In this document: one piece after another, positions 42,640 to 55,493 of the stretch
How positions within the stretch are numbered: the first letter of the stretch is position 1
Layout of the letters: the number at the start of each line of letters is the position of its first letter
Source of the DNA: Podocnemis expansa
Taxonomy: Eukaryota; Chordata; Testudines; Podocnemididae
Direction: 5' to 3'
Length of the DNA: 64,000 nt
NCBI GenBank assembly: GCA_007922195.1
Contig: ML681971.1
Location: 24,285,078-24,349,077 of the forward strand
Position numbers and translations under genes: made by a program
The notes under the pieces: generated by a model
The model's database searches: none
What the model was told of the DNA's origin: nothing
What the model saw: only the letters and a program-made list of their open reading frames with translations

Positions 42640-44465
42640 AAGTTCACTGATCCCAGCCAGGCGCAGTACCAATTTTCTTCACCAGAGGGCACCCTACAGC
42701 AAACACACACCTGAACTGGGCACAGGATTAGTAGTCTATATTGGAGGACATGCTACAGCAAGGACCCCCCGCCCCAGTCAGCTGCAGTACCAATTGTCTC
42801 CACTGGAGGTACACTATGGAAAAGGCATCCCACCAGCCAGGTTCAGCATCAATTGCCTTCACCAGAGAACACCCAATGACAAGCAACCCCTTCCCACAGC
42901 TGGGTGCAGTACCAGTTGTCACCACTGGAGGGCACCCCACAGCACTCACCCACCCCAGCCAGGCACAGTACCAATTGTCCAATCGAAGGCATGCTATGGG
43001 AAATGCCTGCCCCTAGCTAGGCACAGTACCAAATATCTGCACTGAAGGGTACCCTATAGTAAGTGCGCACACACCCACCCAGGCACTGTACCAATTGCCT
43101 TCACTGGAGCACACCCTCTGGCAAGCAAACCTCCAGCTGGGAGCAGGAGCAATTGTCTCCACTGGCAGACATGCTACTGCAAGCACACCTACAGCCAATG
43201 TACAATACCAACTGCCTGCACTAATACATTCTATGGCAATAACACGCCCCCCCCCCAAAGGGCTGTGCTAACAGTCTTCAATGGAGGGCACCCTCTTGCA
43301 AGCCCCTCTCCCAAGTCAGGGGCAGCAGCAACTCTCTCCACCGAAGGGCATCCAACAGCAAGACCACCACTTGTCAGGTGCAGTACCAATTGGCTCCACT
43401 AGAGGGCACCCTATGGGAAGAGTACCCTGCCTCAGCCAGGCACCGTAACAATCATCTCCACTGAAGGGAACCCTAGGGGAAACACATCCCACAGCCTGAC
43501 ACACTACCTAGTTTCTCCACCAGAGGGCACCATACAGCAAGCACACCCCCCAAGTTGGGTGCACTACCAGTTGTCTCCAGCAGTGGGCATGCTACAGCAA
43601 GGCTTTCCCAGCAGGCTGTTCATAATACCAATTTTCTCCACCAAAGGGCATCCCATGACAAAGCACACCCTGAGGTGGGCACAGTACCATTTGTTTCTAC
43701 GGGAGAACACCACACGGCAAAAACACCTGCCCAAGCTTAGTGCAGTAACTATTGTGTCCACTAGAGGGCACCCTATGGCAAGCTCACCACCACTCTCCCA
43801 TTGGGCACAGTACAAATCCAGCAGAGGATTCCCAACACCAAGCACACCCTGAGTCAGGCAGAGTACCACTTGTCTCCACCAGAGAATATTCTATGGCAAT
43901 TGTACCCCACCCCCAGCTGGCTGCAGTACCAGCTTTCTCCACTGGAGGACACCCTATTGAAAGTGCACCCCCAGCAGGTTGCAGTACCAAATGAATCCAC
44001 CCGAGCACACCCTATGGCAAGTGCACTCACGAGTTGGGCACAGTACCGATTGCCTCCAATGGAGGCCACCCTACGGTAAGTGCCCCCACCCAGCTGAGCA
44101 CAGTATTAATTGTCTCCACCAGAGGCCATGCGACAGCAAGCACCCCCCACCCCCACCCTGCAGTGCAAGTGCTATTTACTGGAGAGAACTGTATGGCAAG
44201 GGCCCTGCAAAAATCAGGCACACTACCCATGCTGCCAACTGGAATGCAGCCTATGCAAGCACACCCTTCTAGCAGGGCAGAATCGCAATTGTCTCCATTG
44301 GTGAGCACTCTATGGCAACTGCCATCCCCCCAGACAGGCACAGTACCAAATGCCTTCACCCTACAGCAAGCACTCCCCACCCAGCCAAGTGTAGTATCAT
44401 TTGTCTCAACTGGAGGACACCCTATGGCAAGCACACCCCCTCCCCCAATTGGGTACAGTACTAAT
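42640..44465 (+). repeat. Minisatellite array, left (about 60-bp units)
   Basis: Roughly 25-30 degenerate units built on GCACAGTACCAATTGTCTCC, ACTGGAGGGCACCCTATGGC and AAGCACACC, with variable C-rich spacers. Unit lengths near 60-63 bp leave some frames open for over 100 codons; these are not genes. Confidence 0.92.
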
Positions 44466-44707
44466 TCCACTCCGAATGATGCCCTAGGTGTGCTCCACAT
44501 TAGGTGGTTCTTCTACTCCTGCTTCTCTACTCTCAGACACCTGTAGTTTTTAAGAGGGGGGAACCCTTTGTTTTAGTCACAGTTTAGTTATCTCTTATTC
44601 TAACACCCCCCCCCAACTTTTTTTCCTTCTCAGTATTCGTACTTCATCTGTTAGTTAGCCATTGTCTACTCCTACCTAATCTCTTGGTATCTTGTGACTG
44701 AAAAACA

Positions 44708-45273
44708 TGCCCAGTTCACAGGGCATTAAAAGATGTTCCAAATGCAGCAACGATATACCCATTTTGGACAGGCACTCTCAATGTGTCCAGTCCCTTGGGG
44801 AATCTCATGTATCCCAAAAATGCACTGTTCCAGCCTCAGTGCCAGAACTCACAAGGACAGGGAACTTTGCCTGAAAATATTCCTGATGAAAAAATCCATG
44901 CGTCCTGCGTCCAACCTGGGCCCTGAACATCCACACAGCAAAAGGATACCTCAGGGCCATAAATGGAGAATGCCCTTGGCCCAGGAGACCACGACACCCA
45001 GGAGGGGTCATTCACTGCAAAAAAACAGGTCTCCAAAACACATTACCCCAGAGCCTGCAGGTTCCTTGGGTAATACTCATGCCAACACATCTTGGCAATC
45101 TACAGCCTCCCAAGAACAGCCAAGATCTCACCATAAATCCTCTATTTATTCAGCACCAACAAAGTGCCCAGGATCTGCCCAAACAATGCTCAATGTCACT
45201 GATGTCAGCATCACACAAAGATGTGACACTGACCCCCGGCACTGTGTACAGACAGTGCAAGATTTGGCACTGT
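44708..45273 (+). pseudogene. DIRS3 gag N-terminal part
   Basis: Starts near the ATG at 44708; a Cys-rich start (KRCSKC by the + frame near 44730) matches the N-terminal Cys cluster of DIRS2 and DIRS6 gag, after which the frame shifts. The open part 44733-45275 is Ser/Pro/Gln-rich without a fold I recognise. The leader upstream (44500-44700) resembles DIRS 5' UTR. Confidence 0.6.
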
Positions 45274-45281
45274 AATTAGTC

Positions 45282-46760
45282 ATGGAACAGAGATCTGATA
45301 AGTATAATCTGCCGGAACTGACCTCAGCCTCCACTAAGTCTTCTGCACAAACAACAATGGAAACCACTCCAGCATCAAAAACAGAAATACCAGTCCCATC
45401 CACTGAAATGGCACTGACATCCCCACCGTGGAAGAGGACCCATAAAGAACATCGTTTGTGCTCCCCACACTATTCAGACTCATCAACTCACAGTGTCTGT
45501 TCCACCATTCACTCTCCATACCATCATCACAGTGACATCAACGACGCTTGATTCTCCTTGGAGCACTCTTCACCAACCAGACCCTCACAGCATTAAAGAT
45601 CTTATATGCTCATTCATCAACACAGCCACTACTCTCACTTCTGACTTTGTTGACATCCACACCTGCATTACCACAAAGGATATAGAATCTGAGACTCCCA
45701 TTTTTCTTACTCTAGACACTGAAAAACACAATAGCCCGTAACAATCTTATCATAAACCTTCCAGTGAAGCTCACCTGACCACATCGCCAAAGCTATCTGA
45801 GTATGCCCACTCCATAGTCACGACAATAGATCGAGAACCACTGGCACCACTACATGATGACTCATCTTCCCCTGATGATGCAGTCATCCCTTTTACATCA
45901 AGACCGGTTGATGACCCTAAACAATTTAATGACCTTTCTGAAAGAGTTGCACATGAGCTTGAAATCTCTCTTGAAGAAGTCAATGAGTTACAACATAAAT
46001 TCTCAAGATTCTTCATACTACAGCTTCATCTAAAATAGCTATTTCAGTAGCTGATGTACTAATGGACCCTGCCAGTGTGATCTGGCAAACTCTGGCTACA
46101 ATTGCCCTACAAAAAAAGTATGGACAGAAAATACTACAGCACTGGAAATGGAGTTTCTCTTTACACATCCTCCACCTAAATCTCAGGTAACCGATGCAGC
46201 AAACCAGAGAAGTGAAAGACCTAATTTCCACTCCACGGGTAGGAACTTCCTCCACCCTATTGATGAGAGTAGCCAATTACTCAGCATTATTGTCCAGTTA
46301 TAACCACTATATCTTTGAGAAGCTCACAAAGATCACAACTGACATTTCCAACAATAAAAAAGACAAATATAAATCTTTATCTACTGAGGGACAGTTGGCA
46401 GCTCATGCTCATTTACAATCTGCAATGGATGTGGCCGACACTGTTGCCAGAACAACAGCTACAGCTGTTGTCATGTGTAGAGCATCCTGGCTCCACACTG
46501 TAGCCCTTCCAAGGGACCTGCAAAATAAGATTGAAGACTTAGCACTTAACAAAACCCATCTCTTTTCAGAAAAAACATACGAGGTACTTCACTTAATGAA
46601 AGGCTCTAGAGCAACTTTGCATATTCTCAGAATATACTCTGACATTCAAGAAAAAACAATCACATTTTCAACCATACCAGTGCTGGTACCAAACTCAGTA
46701 CCATTCTCAACCACCACCAAAGAGGCAAACAAAAGTCCTATAAATGCAAACAACTGACTC
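45282..46760 (+). pseudogene. DIRS3 gag core
   Basis: After several breaks, 46194-46757 (187 codons) carries the gag block LLMRVANYSALLSSYNHYIF and the block MDVADTVARTTATAVVMCRA, both shared with DIRS6 almost position by position. It would form the particle or RNA-binding protein of the element. Upstream to 45282 the frame is broken several times. Confidence 0.75.
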
Positions 46761-46979
46761 AGCCACCCACAAACACACAACCTCCACCCCCAAAACAGCA
46801 ATGCTGATGTGTTGGTCGAGGATCTGAGATCTCCTCCCCATGATGCAGCACTATCCTTTTAAACTTAAATTTTGAACACCACCTCAGAAGTTACTATGGC
46901 AGTGGTAATATGAGACCAGGTGATAAGTGGGTCTTGGAAGTTACTTTAAAAAAGGTTATTCAATTCCATTCACTATGTT

Positions 46980-47620
46980 TCCTCCCAACCACCCCCATAT
47001 CCCCATCCTTTTTTAAGGACCCCCTCATGTACAACTTCCAATGGAGGAGGTCCATCAATTAATACAAATGGGGGCCATGGAACCTGTTCCACATCTGTAT
47101 AAATGCTCACATTCTTATTCCTATTATTTTGTGGTATTGAAAAAAACCAGGAGGCTGGAGACCAGTATTAGACCTAAGATCATTAAACAAATATGTGAGG
47201 AGACAAAAATTTAAAATGGTCACCCTAAACACAAATACTTATGCTGCAAAGCAAACATTGGTTCTTGGCCCTTGACCTTAAAAAGCACATTTTCATATAA
47301 CCATCCATCCTTCTCACAGGCACTTCCTCAGATTCACGATTGAGAAACTACACTACCAATACAAGGTCCTACCATCTGGCGTCTCAACAGCTCCACATGT
47401 ATTTTCCAAAGTTCTGGCAATCGTCACTGTGCACCTCTGAACTCAAGGAATCATGATCTATCCTTACCTAGACAATTGCCTCATAACAGCCCCCTAACTA
47501 GATGACACCATGTGTACCACCACTCATACTATACCTCTTTTCCAAAGCCAAGATCTCAAACTAAACATAGAAAAATCTACTTTAACACCAACACCAACAG
47601 ATTTATTGGAGCCTTTCTAA
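46980..47620 (+). pseudogene. DIRS3 reverse transcriptase
   Basis: Pieces in different frames: an early block near 47155-47225 (LDLRSLNKYVRR, KFKMVTLN), LPSGVSTAP near 47370-47395 and the catalytic block PYLDNCLI at 47460-47485, where the usual second Asp is Asn (GAC AAT). Several stops. Not functional. Confidence 0.78.
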
Positions 47621-47649
47621 ACTCCATGACAGGAAGAGCATACTTTCCC

Positions 47650-48330
47650 AGACATTGAATCATGGCAATCATAGATCTACTGGATCAAAAACAAAATTCT
47701 CCATATATTACCGCTCACATGGTGGCACAACTGCATGGCCATATGGCTGCCACTACCCCTGTAGTTCCACACACAAGATTACATGTAAGAGCCTTAAAAG
47801 CCTGGCTCAACATCATCTACAAACCAAACATACATGGCCTAAACAAATGTCTGGCTATACCTCCCACCATAAAAAACTCTCTTTGACAGTCCCCTTTGTG
47901 AGACAACTCATAATGAGGAATTCCTTTTACCCAACTTCAACCAACAATTATGACAGCTACTGGCGCCTCCCACATTGGCTGGGGAGTGCACCTCAACAAT
48001 CTCATGATACAAGGCCAATGGACAAAAATGGAAGCATCACTTCACTTACATATGTTAGGGCTCACAACAGTTTGATACTCCTGTCATCACTTCTTACCAC
48101 TCATATGCAAAAAATCTATCAGAATTATGACAAACAACATTGCTTCCATGTTTTATATAAACCCCCAAGGAGGAGCACAATCTCCCTCCGTCTGTGCAGA
48201 AACTGTCAGGCTCTGGAATTGGTGCATACACCATTCTATCCTAATCTCAGCTACATACCTACCAGGAGTATGAAACATGATAGATACTCTAAGCAGACAT
48301 TTTCCAAAACATACACAAATGGCAGATAAA
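47650..48330 (+). pseudogene. DIRS3 RNase H
   Basis: HGHMAATTPVVPHTRLHVRA (from about 47730) is the linker that precedes DIRS RNase H. Catalytic Asp/Glu blocks are only faintly visible in shifted frames (47950-48130). Confidence 0.65.
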
Positions 48331-48439
48331 TGGCAAAGTACTAACTACATCTTTCTCCACTGGGGTTTTCTACCAAACTAACCTCTTTGCTACCTTTCAC
48401 AACAAAAAAAAAGTCACAACTTCTGCTCCAAGGCAGGCA

Positions 48440-49470
48440 ATGATCCTAGATCATTGGGCGATGCATTCCCTATAGACTGGTCCCAGACATTACTTTATGC
48501 CTACCCACCTACCCCATCAATCCAGAGAGTGATCCAAAAGATAAAAGCAGATCTAGCCCCTGTCATTCTCACAGCACCAGCTGGCCCTGGCAGACTTGGT
48601 TCATACAACTCCCTGCTCTGTTGTTATACAATGTAATTCGATTGCCACAAATCCACAATCTCCTATATCAAAACCAGGGGTGACCTTATCACCCAGATAT
48701 CCACAAGCTGCACTTGACAGCATGGTACCTAACTGGTTCCAGATGATGGACCTGGAATGTTCAGAACCAGCGTGCAACATCTTGCTAAACAGCAGAAAGC
48801 CTGCCACCAGAAAGCTGAACCTTCAAAAATGGCGATGATTCCACTTTTGATGTTTGAACAAATCCCTAACCCCATCAACTGCTTCCATTCCACAAATCCT
48901 TGATTACCTCCTGGAACTGAAACATACAGCTCTGTCAAACAGCCCCATCAAGGTACATCTTGCAGCAATCTCCACCTTTCAGAACTGCTTTAGAGACTCT
49001 TCTGTTTTTAGCCACCCAATGGTCAAACATTGCTTAACTGGGCTACAAAAACTCTACCCACCCACATGAACACTTGCAATCCACTGGAATCTCAACTTGA
49101 TCCTCCATTCCCTTATGAAGGAACTATATGAACCCATGGCATCCTGCTCATTATACCACATGTCCATGAAAGTTTCCTTTTTAATAGCCATTAACTCAGC
49201 AAGAAGGGTGAGCAAAATCAACACCCTCAGAGTTGATCCTCCTTACACAACCTTCCACAAGGACAAGGTCACCCTTCTACCCTACCTCAAATTTCTCCCT
49301 AAGATGTGCTCAGGTTTTTGTGTAAATCAACCCATACACCTCCCCACTTTTTACCTTAAGCTTTACTCCAAGCCTCAAGACACAACTCTATCTATCCTAG
49401 ATGTCAGATATGCACTGGCATTCTATCTTGATAGAACAAAACCCTTCAGAAAAGCCAACAAACTTCATAT
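48440..49470 (+). pseudogene. DIRS3 tyrosine recombinase, truncated
   Basis: N-terminal helical block around 48780-49070 and the core at 49097-49470, with FLIAINSARRVSKI (first catalytic Arg kept), PPYTTFHKDKV, DVRYALAFYLDRTKPFRKAN. The frame runs into minisatellite before the HxxR and Tyr blocks, so the active site is incomplete. Confidence 0.78.
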
Positions 49471-49480
49471 CCATAGCAGA

Positions 49481-50945
49481 ACGATCACCCCAGTGGCACT
49501 GCCCTGCCCTTGGCAAGGTGCAGTAGTAATGGTCTCCACCTGACAGCACCCTATGGCAAACATGTGCTCCCCCACCCCCCAGACTGCAGTACAAATGGTC
49601 TCCACCAGAGGAGTCTCTACAGAGAGCACAACCCTCCTCCCATGCAGCCAGGCACAGTACCAGTTGTCTTTACCCAAGGGACCCTCTGGCAAGCGCCCAC
49701 CACACCTGGTCACAGTACCAATTACTTCTACCAGACAGCATGCTGCAGCGAGTGCACACTTCCACCTGGGCCCGTTAACAATTGTCTCCAACACTGTGCA
49801 CCCTACAACAAGTACACTCACCCCAGCCAGACCCAGAACTAATTGTCTCTACTGGAGGACACGAACAACAAGAGCACCTCCCCGAGTCAGATGCAGTAGC
49901 AATTATTTCAGCTGGAGAACACCGTACAGCAAGTGCACCCCTGAATCAGGCACAATTCCAACTGTCTCCAACAGAGGGCAACCTATGACAAGCGCACTCC
50001 ACCCCACCCGTTGAGTGCATTACCAGTTGTCGCCACTGGAGGACACACTATGTCAAATGCCCACCACCACCTTCGTGCAGAACCAGTTGTCCCAACCCAG
50101 GAGCACCCTATGGCAAATGCAAACCCTACTCCCCCCCCACAGCTGTGTGCAGTTCCAATTGCCTTCACCACCAGAGACCCTACGGCAAGCACAGCAGCCC
50201 CAGCTAGACCCAGTTCCAACTGCATCTACCAAAGGACACCCAACAACAAGCACACCTCCCTGTGTCAGGCACAGTACCGATTGTTTGTGCCTGAGGGCAC
50301 TCTGGCATGTGCATCCCTGAATCCAGCGCAGCACCAATTGTCACCACAGGCAGGCACCCTATCACAAGCGCAGCCCTGAGTCAGGTACAGTACCAATTGT
50401 CTCCACTGGAGACCCTTGTATGGCAAAACCCCCACCCCACCTGGAACTACTAAGTATCTTTGCAGGACGGCATACTAAGCAAGCCCCCCCGCCCCGAGCT
50501 AGGCACAGCGCCATTTTTCGCCAGTGGATGGCACCCTACTTCAAGCTCATCCCTGACTCATGTGCAGTACCAATTATCTCCACTGGAGGGCACCATATGG
50601 GAAGCACCCTCACACCCCCAGGCAGAGTACAAATTGATTCCACCAGCGAGTATCCTACAGCATCCATCATACCCCTCTCCCAGCCAGGCTCACTAGTAAT
50701 TGTTTCCACTGGAGGGCACCCTAGAGCCAGCACCCCCAGCTGTTCACTGTACCAGTTGTCTCCACCAGAGCGCACCCTAAGGCAAATGCACCCCCCAGGC
50801 TGGACACAGTACCAATTGTCTCTACTGAAGTCCATGCTACAGCATCCCCCCCCCAACCCAGTCACAGTTCCAATGGTCTCCACTGGCTGGCACCCTATGG
50901 CAAGACCCCTCCCTCCCCCACTGGGCACAGTACGAATGGTCTCTA
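49481..50945 (+). repeat. Minisatellite array, right (about 60-bp units)
   Basis: About 20-24 degenerate units of the same sequence and orientation as the left array. Open frames up to 197 codons are artefacts. Confidence 0.92.
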
Positions 50946-51112
50946 CACTTTGTGGCCACAGTAGCCTTTTTGGTAAAGAAAATAGAGTTTTAAATAAAAT
51001 CTCTCTTTACTGACCCTAGTGACTGACTGGAAGCCAGAGACTAAAATGTAGTCAAGAGGGGGGAGGCTGTGTAGGTTTTGTTTTTGCCTCTTGATAACTA
51101 GTGTGGGAAATC

Positions 51113-51410
51113 AAAAAAAGGAGACTTACCTGTAACTTCTGTTCTTCGAGATGCGCTGCTCACATCCATTCCGCTTGGGTGCCCATGCGCTGATGTGCCC
51201 AGTTGCCAGAAAGCTTTTGCCCTTAGCCTGACCTCCCAAGGGCAGCAGCAGCACCCCCAGCGTGATGTGCGATCGCCCCTTGATAGCCGCCGCTGCTCCG
51301 CCTCTCCCCTCAGTCCCTTCTTTCCAGTGACTCCAAAGCGGGGACGGAGGGTAGGTGTGGAATGGATGTGAGCAGCGCATCTCAAAGAACAGAAGTTACA
51401 GGTAAGTAAC
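51113..51410 (-). repeat. DIRS4 3' terminal repeat with inverted arms
   Basis: Arms 51122-51172 and 51359-51410 are almost perfect inverted copies (ACTTACCTGTAACTTCTGTT against AACAGAAGTTACAGGTAAGT), about 50 bp each, about 190 bp apart. Confidence 0.9.
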
Positions 51411-51479
51411 TGTCCTTTTTCTTCTTTAAGCAGCTGCTCACATGCATTCCCCTTGGGTGAATAGCGAGTCTTACCTCAG

Positions 51480-52806
51480 ACGGTGGGCGGAGTTACGGTC
51501 TATGGGTGCGGAGGATGGCTTCGCCAAATGCTGCATCGCCTCTCGCCTACTGAACCAGGGCATAGTGGGAGGTGAAAGTGTGGACCGAAGCCCAAGTAGC
51601 TGCCCAGCAAATGTCCTGGATGGGAATACAAGCTAAGAAGGCTGCCGACGCCACCTGCGCTCTGGTTGAATGCGCTTTCACGGGCCCGGGAGGCAGGATC
51701 CTGGCAATTCAGTAGCACTTTCTTATACAGGACACCATCCAAGATGAGATTGTCTGTGATGTCACCAAGTTGCCTCTAAGCCATTCTGCTATAGCTACAA
51801 ACAACTGCGCCAACTTACGGAAAGGTCTCGTCCTTTCGATGTAAAAGGCCAACGCCTTGCAAACGTCTAGGGAGTGCCATCGCCTCTGCTCCTCCGAGCA
51901 TGTGGCTTGGGAAAGAACACCAGGAGAAAAATGTCCTGATTCAAATGAAAATCGGATACCACCTTCGGAAGGAAGGCCGGGTGTGGTCGGAGGCACACCT
52001 TATCCTTGAAGAATACTGTGTACGGTGGCTCGGAGGAAAGAGCCCTAAGCTCTGACACCCTTCTGCCCAATGTGATGGCAACCAGGAAGGCCACTTTCTG
52101 CGAGAGCACGGCGAGGAGGCATGTAGGCAGGGGCTCAAAGGGTGGGCTGGAGAGCACTTGGAGGACTAAGTAAAGGTCCCACTGAGGGGTGGGTGCTCTC
52201 ACTCAGGGGAACACTGTCCAGACCTCTCAAGAAGCGGACTGCCATCGGGTGCGAGAAGACCCGGCCTCCTTCCAGAGGCAGGGGGAAAGCGGAGATGGCC
52301 TCCAGGTGAACTCTCAAGGAGGCCGAGGCCAGGCCTTGTTGCATCAAGAAGCAGAGGTAGTCCAGAATGTCCTGGATGGATGCTGCTAATGGATCTGTCC
52401 CTCTCACCCGGGCCCAACTAGCAAACCGCTTCCACTTCGCCTCATAAGCGTATCGAGTGGAGCGCTTCCTACTACCCAGCAGGATATGCCTCACACCTTT
52501 TGAGCAGGCCAACTCCACATTCAGCCACAGAGCTTCCCAGGCAGTCAAGTGGAGTGAGCTCAGATTCGGATGGAGGAGGCGCCCTCTGTCCTGTGACAAC
52601 AGGTCAGCCCTGCGGGGAAGCTCTCGTGGCGGGGCTACTGACAGCTGGAGTAGGAGGTGGAACCAGTGCTGGCGAGACCACACCGGGGCGATTAGGATGA
52701 CATTGGCTCTGTCCCTCTTCACTTTTAGCAGCACCCTGTGGAGAAGTGGAAATGGGGGGAAGGCGTAGAGGAGATCACCTGACCAGTCGAGGAGGGAGGA
52801 GCGCAT
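51480..52806 (-). pseudogene. DIRS4 tyrosine recombinase
   Basis: Three overlapping frames. 52135-52806 (223 codons): N-terminal arm with a SAM-like helical region. 51867-52202: core with VAFLVAITLGRRVSEL (first catalytic Arg) and PPYTVFFKDKV. 51709-51996: ALAFYIERTRPFRK. Then 51709 down to about 51560: HSTR (HxxR box) and SHYALVQ, the likely catalytic Tyr. All catalytic residues are visible; only frameshifts near 52150 and 51950 and a stop after CIRKCY break it. It would join circular cDNA to target DNA. Confidence 0.85.
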
Positions 52807-53745
52807 CTGGGAAGGAGCCCCGCTCCAGACCTCTTTGGAAGCAGAACAGCTGGCACTTCCTGTCCTCCCAAGTCATGAAGAGGTCTACTTGGGGAAAGCC
52901 CCAGTCGTGGAAGATGGATTGCGATACCTCAGGGTGAAGGGCCCACTCGTGCTGCGAATAGAAGCACCTGCTCAGGTGATCTGCCTGACTGTTCCTCACT
53001 CCCAGGATGTGAGAGGCCACCAAGTGGAAACCGTACTCTATTGCCAAGCCCCAGAGGTGAGTTGCTTCATGGCACTGGGCTGAGGAACAGGCACGGCCGT
53101 GGTGGTTCACATAGGGCATGGCAGTTGTATTGTCCGTCAAGACGTGCGTGAAGTGGCCACACTGTTCCTCCCAGAAGACCGCACAGGCGAGCCTTATTAC
53201 CCGCAGCTCCTTCACGTTGATATGAAGGGGAATCTCTCCTGGCACCCAGGTTCCCTGGGTGCTGAGGCCAGAACTCAAATGAGCCCTCCATCCTGTGCAA
53301 GAGGCATCTGAAATCAGCAACACTGACGGGGTTACTGAGCCGAAGGGAATCCCCTCCATCACTGCCTCTGGGTCCCTCCACCACACCAGTTCTTGCAGAA
53401 CGTGGTGTGGAACATGCACCACCTTGTCCCAATGGTGCCTGATGGGGCAGAAGGCCGACCTCAGCCACAGCTGGAGTGGCTGGAGGTGCAGGTGGGTGAG
53501 GTGAACCACCAGCATGGTCGCTGCCATGTGGCCCAGAAACCTCATATACTGCCTGGCCATGGTGGTGGGGTCTCTTTTGAGGGTGGTGATGGTGTTGGCT
53601 GTGGCAGCCAACCTGGTGGGCGGGAGGGAGGTCTTGGCCTGGGCAGAGTCTAGGGTCACCCTGATAAATTCTATCCTTTGAACAGGGGACAGAACCAACT
53701 TTTGTTCATTTACTACTAGACCAAGGTGGTGGCACAGGTCCCGAG
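52775..53745 (-). pseudogene. DIRS4 RNase H and methylase-like segment
   Basis: RNase H with LLISDASCTGW (first Asp), LHINVKELRVIRLAC (Glu) and VLTDNTTAMPYVNHHG (Asp), all intact, then DHLSR and the block HDWGFPQVDLFMTWEDRKC that I associate with the adenine-methylase-like region of vertebrate DIRS. The stretch is open as part of a 523-codon frame (52775-54346), whose upstream half is the wrong frame for RT. Confidence 0.85.
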
Positions 53746-54306
53746 TCATGTGGATGGCCACCTGCAGCTGGCTCCTTGACCACCCTCTGAGGAGCCGGTT
53801 GTCCAAGTAGGTAAGACCTGGATCCCCCTCCTTTGCAGGGCGGCCACGACTACTGCCATGCATTTTGTGAATACCCTCAGTGCCAGCACCAGACCGAAAG
53901 GGAGGACTGTGAACTGAAAATGGCGGGAGCCCCTGGTGAATCTCAGGAACTTCCTGTGACCGGCCATAATCGACGCATGAAAATAGGCATCTTGCAAGTT
54001 GAGGGCGGTGAACCAATCCCCAGGGTCTAGGGAAGGGATGATGTGATTGAGAGTGACCATTTGAAATTTTAGCCTCCTGAGAAATCTGTTTAAGCCACGG
54101 AGGTCCAGAATGGGTCTGAGTTCTCCCTTCGCCTTGGGGATCAGAAAATAGTGGGAGTAGAAACCTCTCCCCTCCTCCCTCCTCAGGACCGGCTCTATGG
54201 CGTCGAGCCTCAGAAGTCTTTCCACTTCCTCGTTCAGGAGCTGTTCGTGAGCAGTGTCCCTCAAGAGGGACTGGGGGGGTGGGTGGGTGTCCACAAGGTC
54301 TTGCAT
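53746..54306 (-). pseudogene. DIRS4 reverse transcriptase
   Basis: LDLRGLNRFLRRLKFQMVTL, WFTALNLQDAYFHASI (catalytic Asp) and LPFGLVLALRVFTK are in this frame; then a frameshift near 53810-53830 moves the catalytic block LTYLDNRLL into the downstream frame. The active site reads YLDN, not YLDD (GAC AAC at about 53800-53806). Loss of the second Asp would normally inactivate RT. Confidence 0.85.
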
Positions 54307-54628
54307 GGAACTGAAGGGTGTAACCGTGAAGTATGGTCCTTAGCACCCACTGATCTGTTGTAATTGAGGCCCACTCATGGAAGGAGGAGGAGAGCCAGTC
54401 GCGAAAATGCGGGAATGGGGGGGGATTTGAGTCTGGGGGAGTAGATCGCTGTCCTCTGGTATCATGTCAAAAGTGCCTCCTCTGGTTGCCAGGATGGTGC
54501 CTAGTTGGTTGGGTAAATCTAGATGGGGAGCTGACCTGACTGGCCCATGCAGGTCTCACCCTTTCCTCATCCCTGGAACTGGAGCAAAGGATGAAAGGCT
54601 GGCGCAGTTGGAAGGGTTGGCCCCAAGT

Positions 54629-55490
54629 TTATTGCTTGAACTGGCAACGCGGATCCTGTGACAAGCAGAGGCCTAAGGACCGGAGAGTTAAGCGGGAGTC
54701 ATTTAATCCATGTAATTTGGTGTCTGCCTTTTCAGAGAACAATGAGGTTCCCTCAAAATGGCAGGTCCTGGATCGATTGTTGAACCAGTGGGGGAAGACC
54801 TGAAACTTGGAGCCAGGCCACTCAGCACAGGCACACTGCTGAAGCAACCACCCTTCCTGCCGAGTCGGCGGCATCCCAAGCGGCCTGCAAAGTTGCCTTT
54901 GCCACCAGAGACCCCTCCTCCAAAATGGTGTTAAAGTCCAAATGTCTATTGGGGGGCAGACAATACCAAAAACGCGCCAACGTGCTCCACAAGTTAAAAT
55001 TGTACTGTCTGAGCAGGGCCTGGTGGTTCGCGATTCTAAGCTGCATAGTTGTTGTTGAATAAATCTTTTTGCCAGATGCATTGAATATTTTAGCATCCTT
55101 ATTCCATGGTGTCGCCACTGGCTGGCCCTGGCGCTCTCTCTGGTTGGCCGCCTCTACCACCAGGGAAGAGGGAGTGGGATGAGTATATAGATATTGGAAG
55201 GGGACCGCTGGAACATAATATTTCTTCTCCGCACCCTTGCAGGTAGCTGCCATAGAGGCAGGCGTCTGCCAAACTGCATTCACAATCTTTAAAACTCCCT
55301 CGTGTATGGGTAATGCCAACCAAGAGGTCCCTGGGGAGGACAGAACATTGAACAGCGAGTCTGAGCTGTCTTTCACCTCCTCTGCCTGCAGGCCAAGATT
55401 TGATGCTAATCTGCGCAGAAGGTCCAGATGCACTCTAAAATCATCGGTTGGTGTCGCTGATTCCCATGGCACCAGTTCCTCCGTGTACAC
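54629..55490 (-). pseudogene. DIRS4 gag core
   Basis: 222 codons open from 55490. KIYSTTTMQLRIANHQALLR near residues 140-160 is the shared DIRS gag block, and AAWDAADSAGRVVASAVCLC near the end is the second one. The frame then shifts into 54629-55096 for the C-terminus (HWFNNRSR...). Function as a nucleocapsid is inferred from the position. Confidence 0.78.
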
Positions 55491-55493
55491 TGA

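Larger units (their letters stand above)
44466..49480 (+). mobile_element. DIRS3 core inside minisatellite
   Basis: A plus-strand DIRS: gag (44708-46760), RT (about 46980-47620), RNase H (about 47650-48330) and recombinase (about 48440-49470, lacking its C-terminus). No DIRS inverted repeats flank it; minisatellite units in the same orientation abut both sides. Many stops and frameshifts. Confidence 0.82.

Noticed and set aside
42640..50945. CRISPR-like array
   Set aside because: Units are contiguous and degenerate, without constant repeats separated by unique spacers, in a vertebrate context.
42617..51013. Long frames in the minisatellite as genes
   Set aside because: Open frames occur in all directions, follow the repeat period, and contain no domain.
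52189..54363. Plus-strand proteins opposite DIRS4
   Set aside because: Antisense shadows of the RT-RNase H-YR coding strand.
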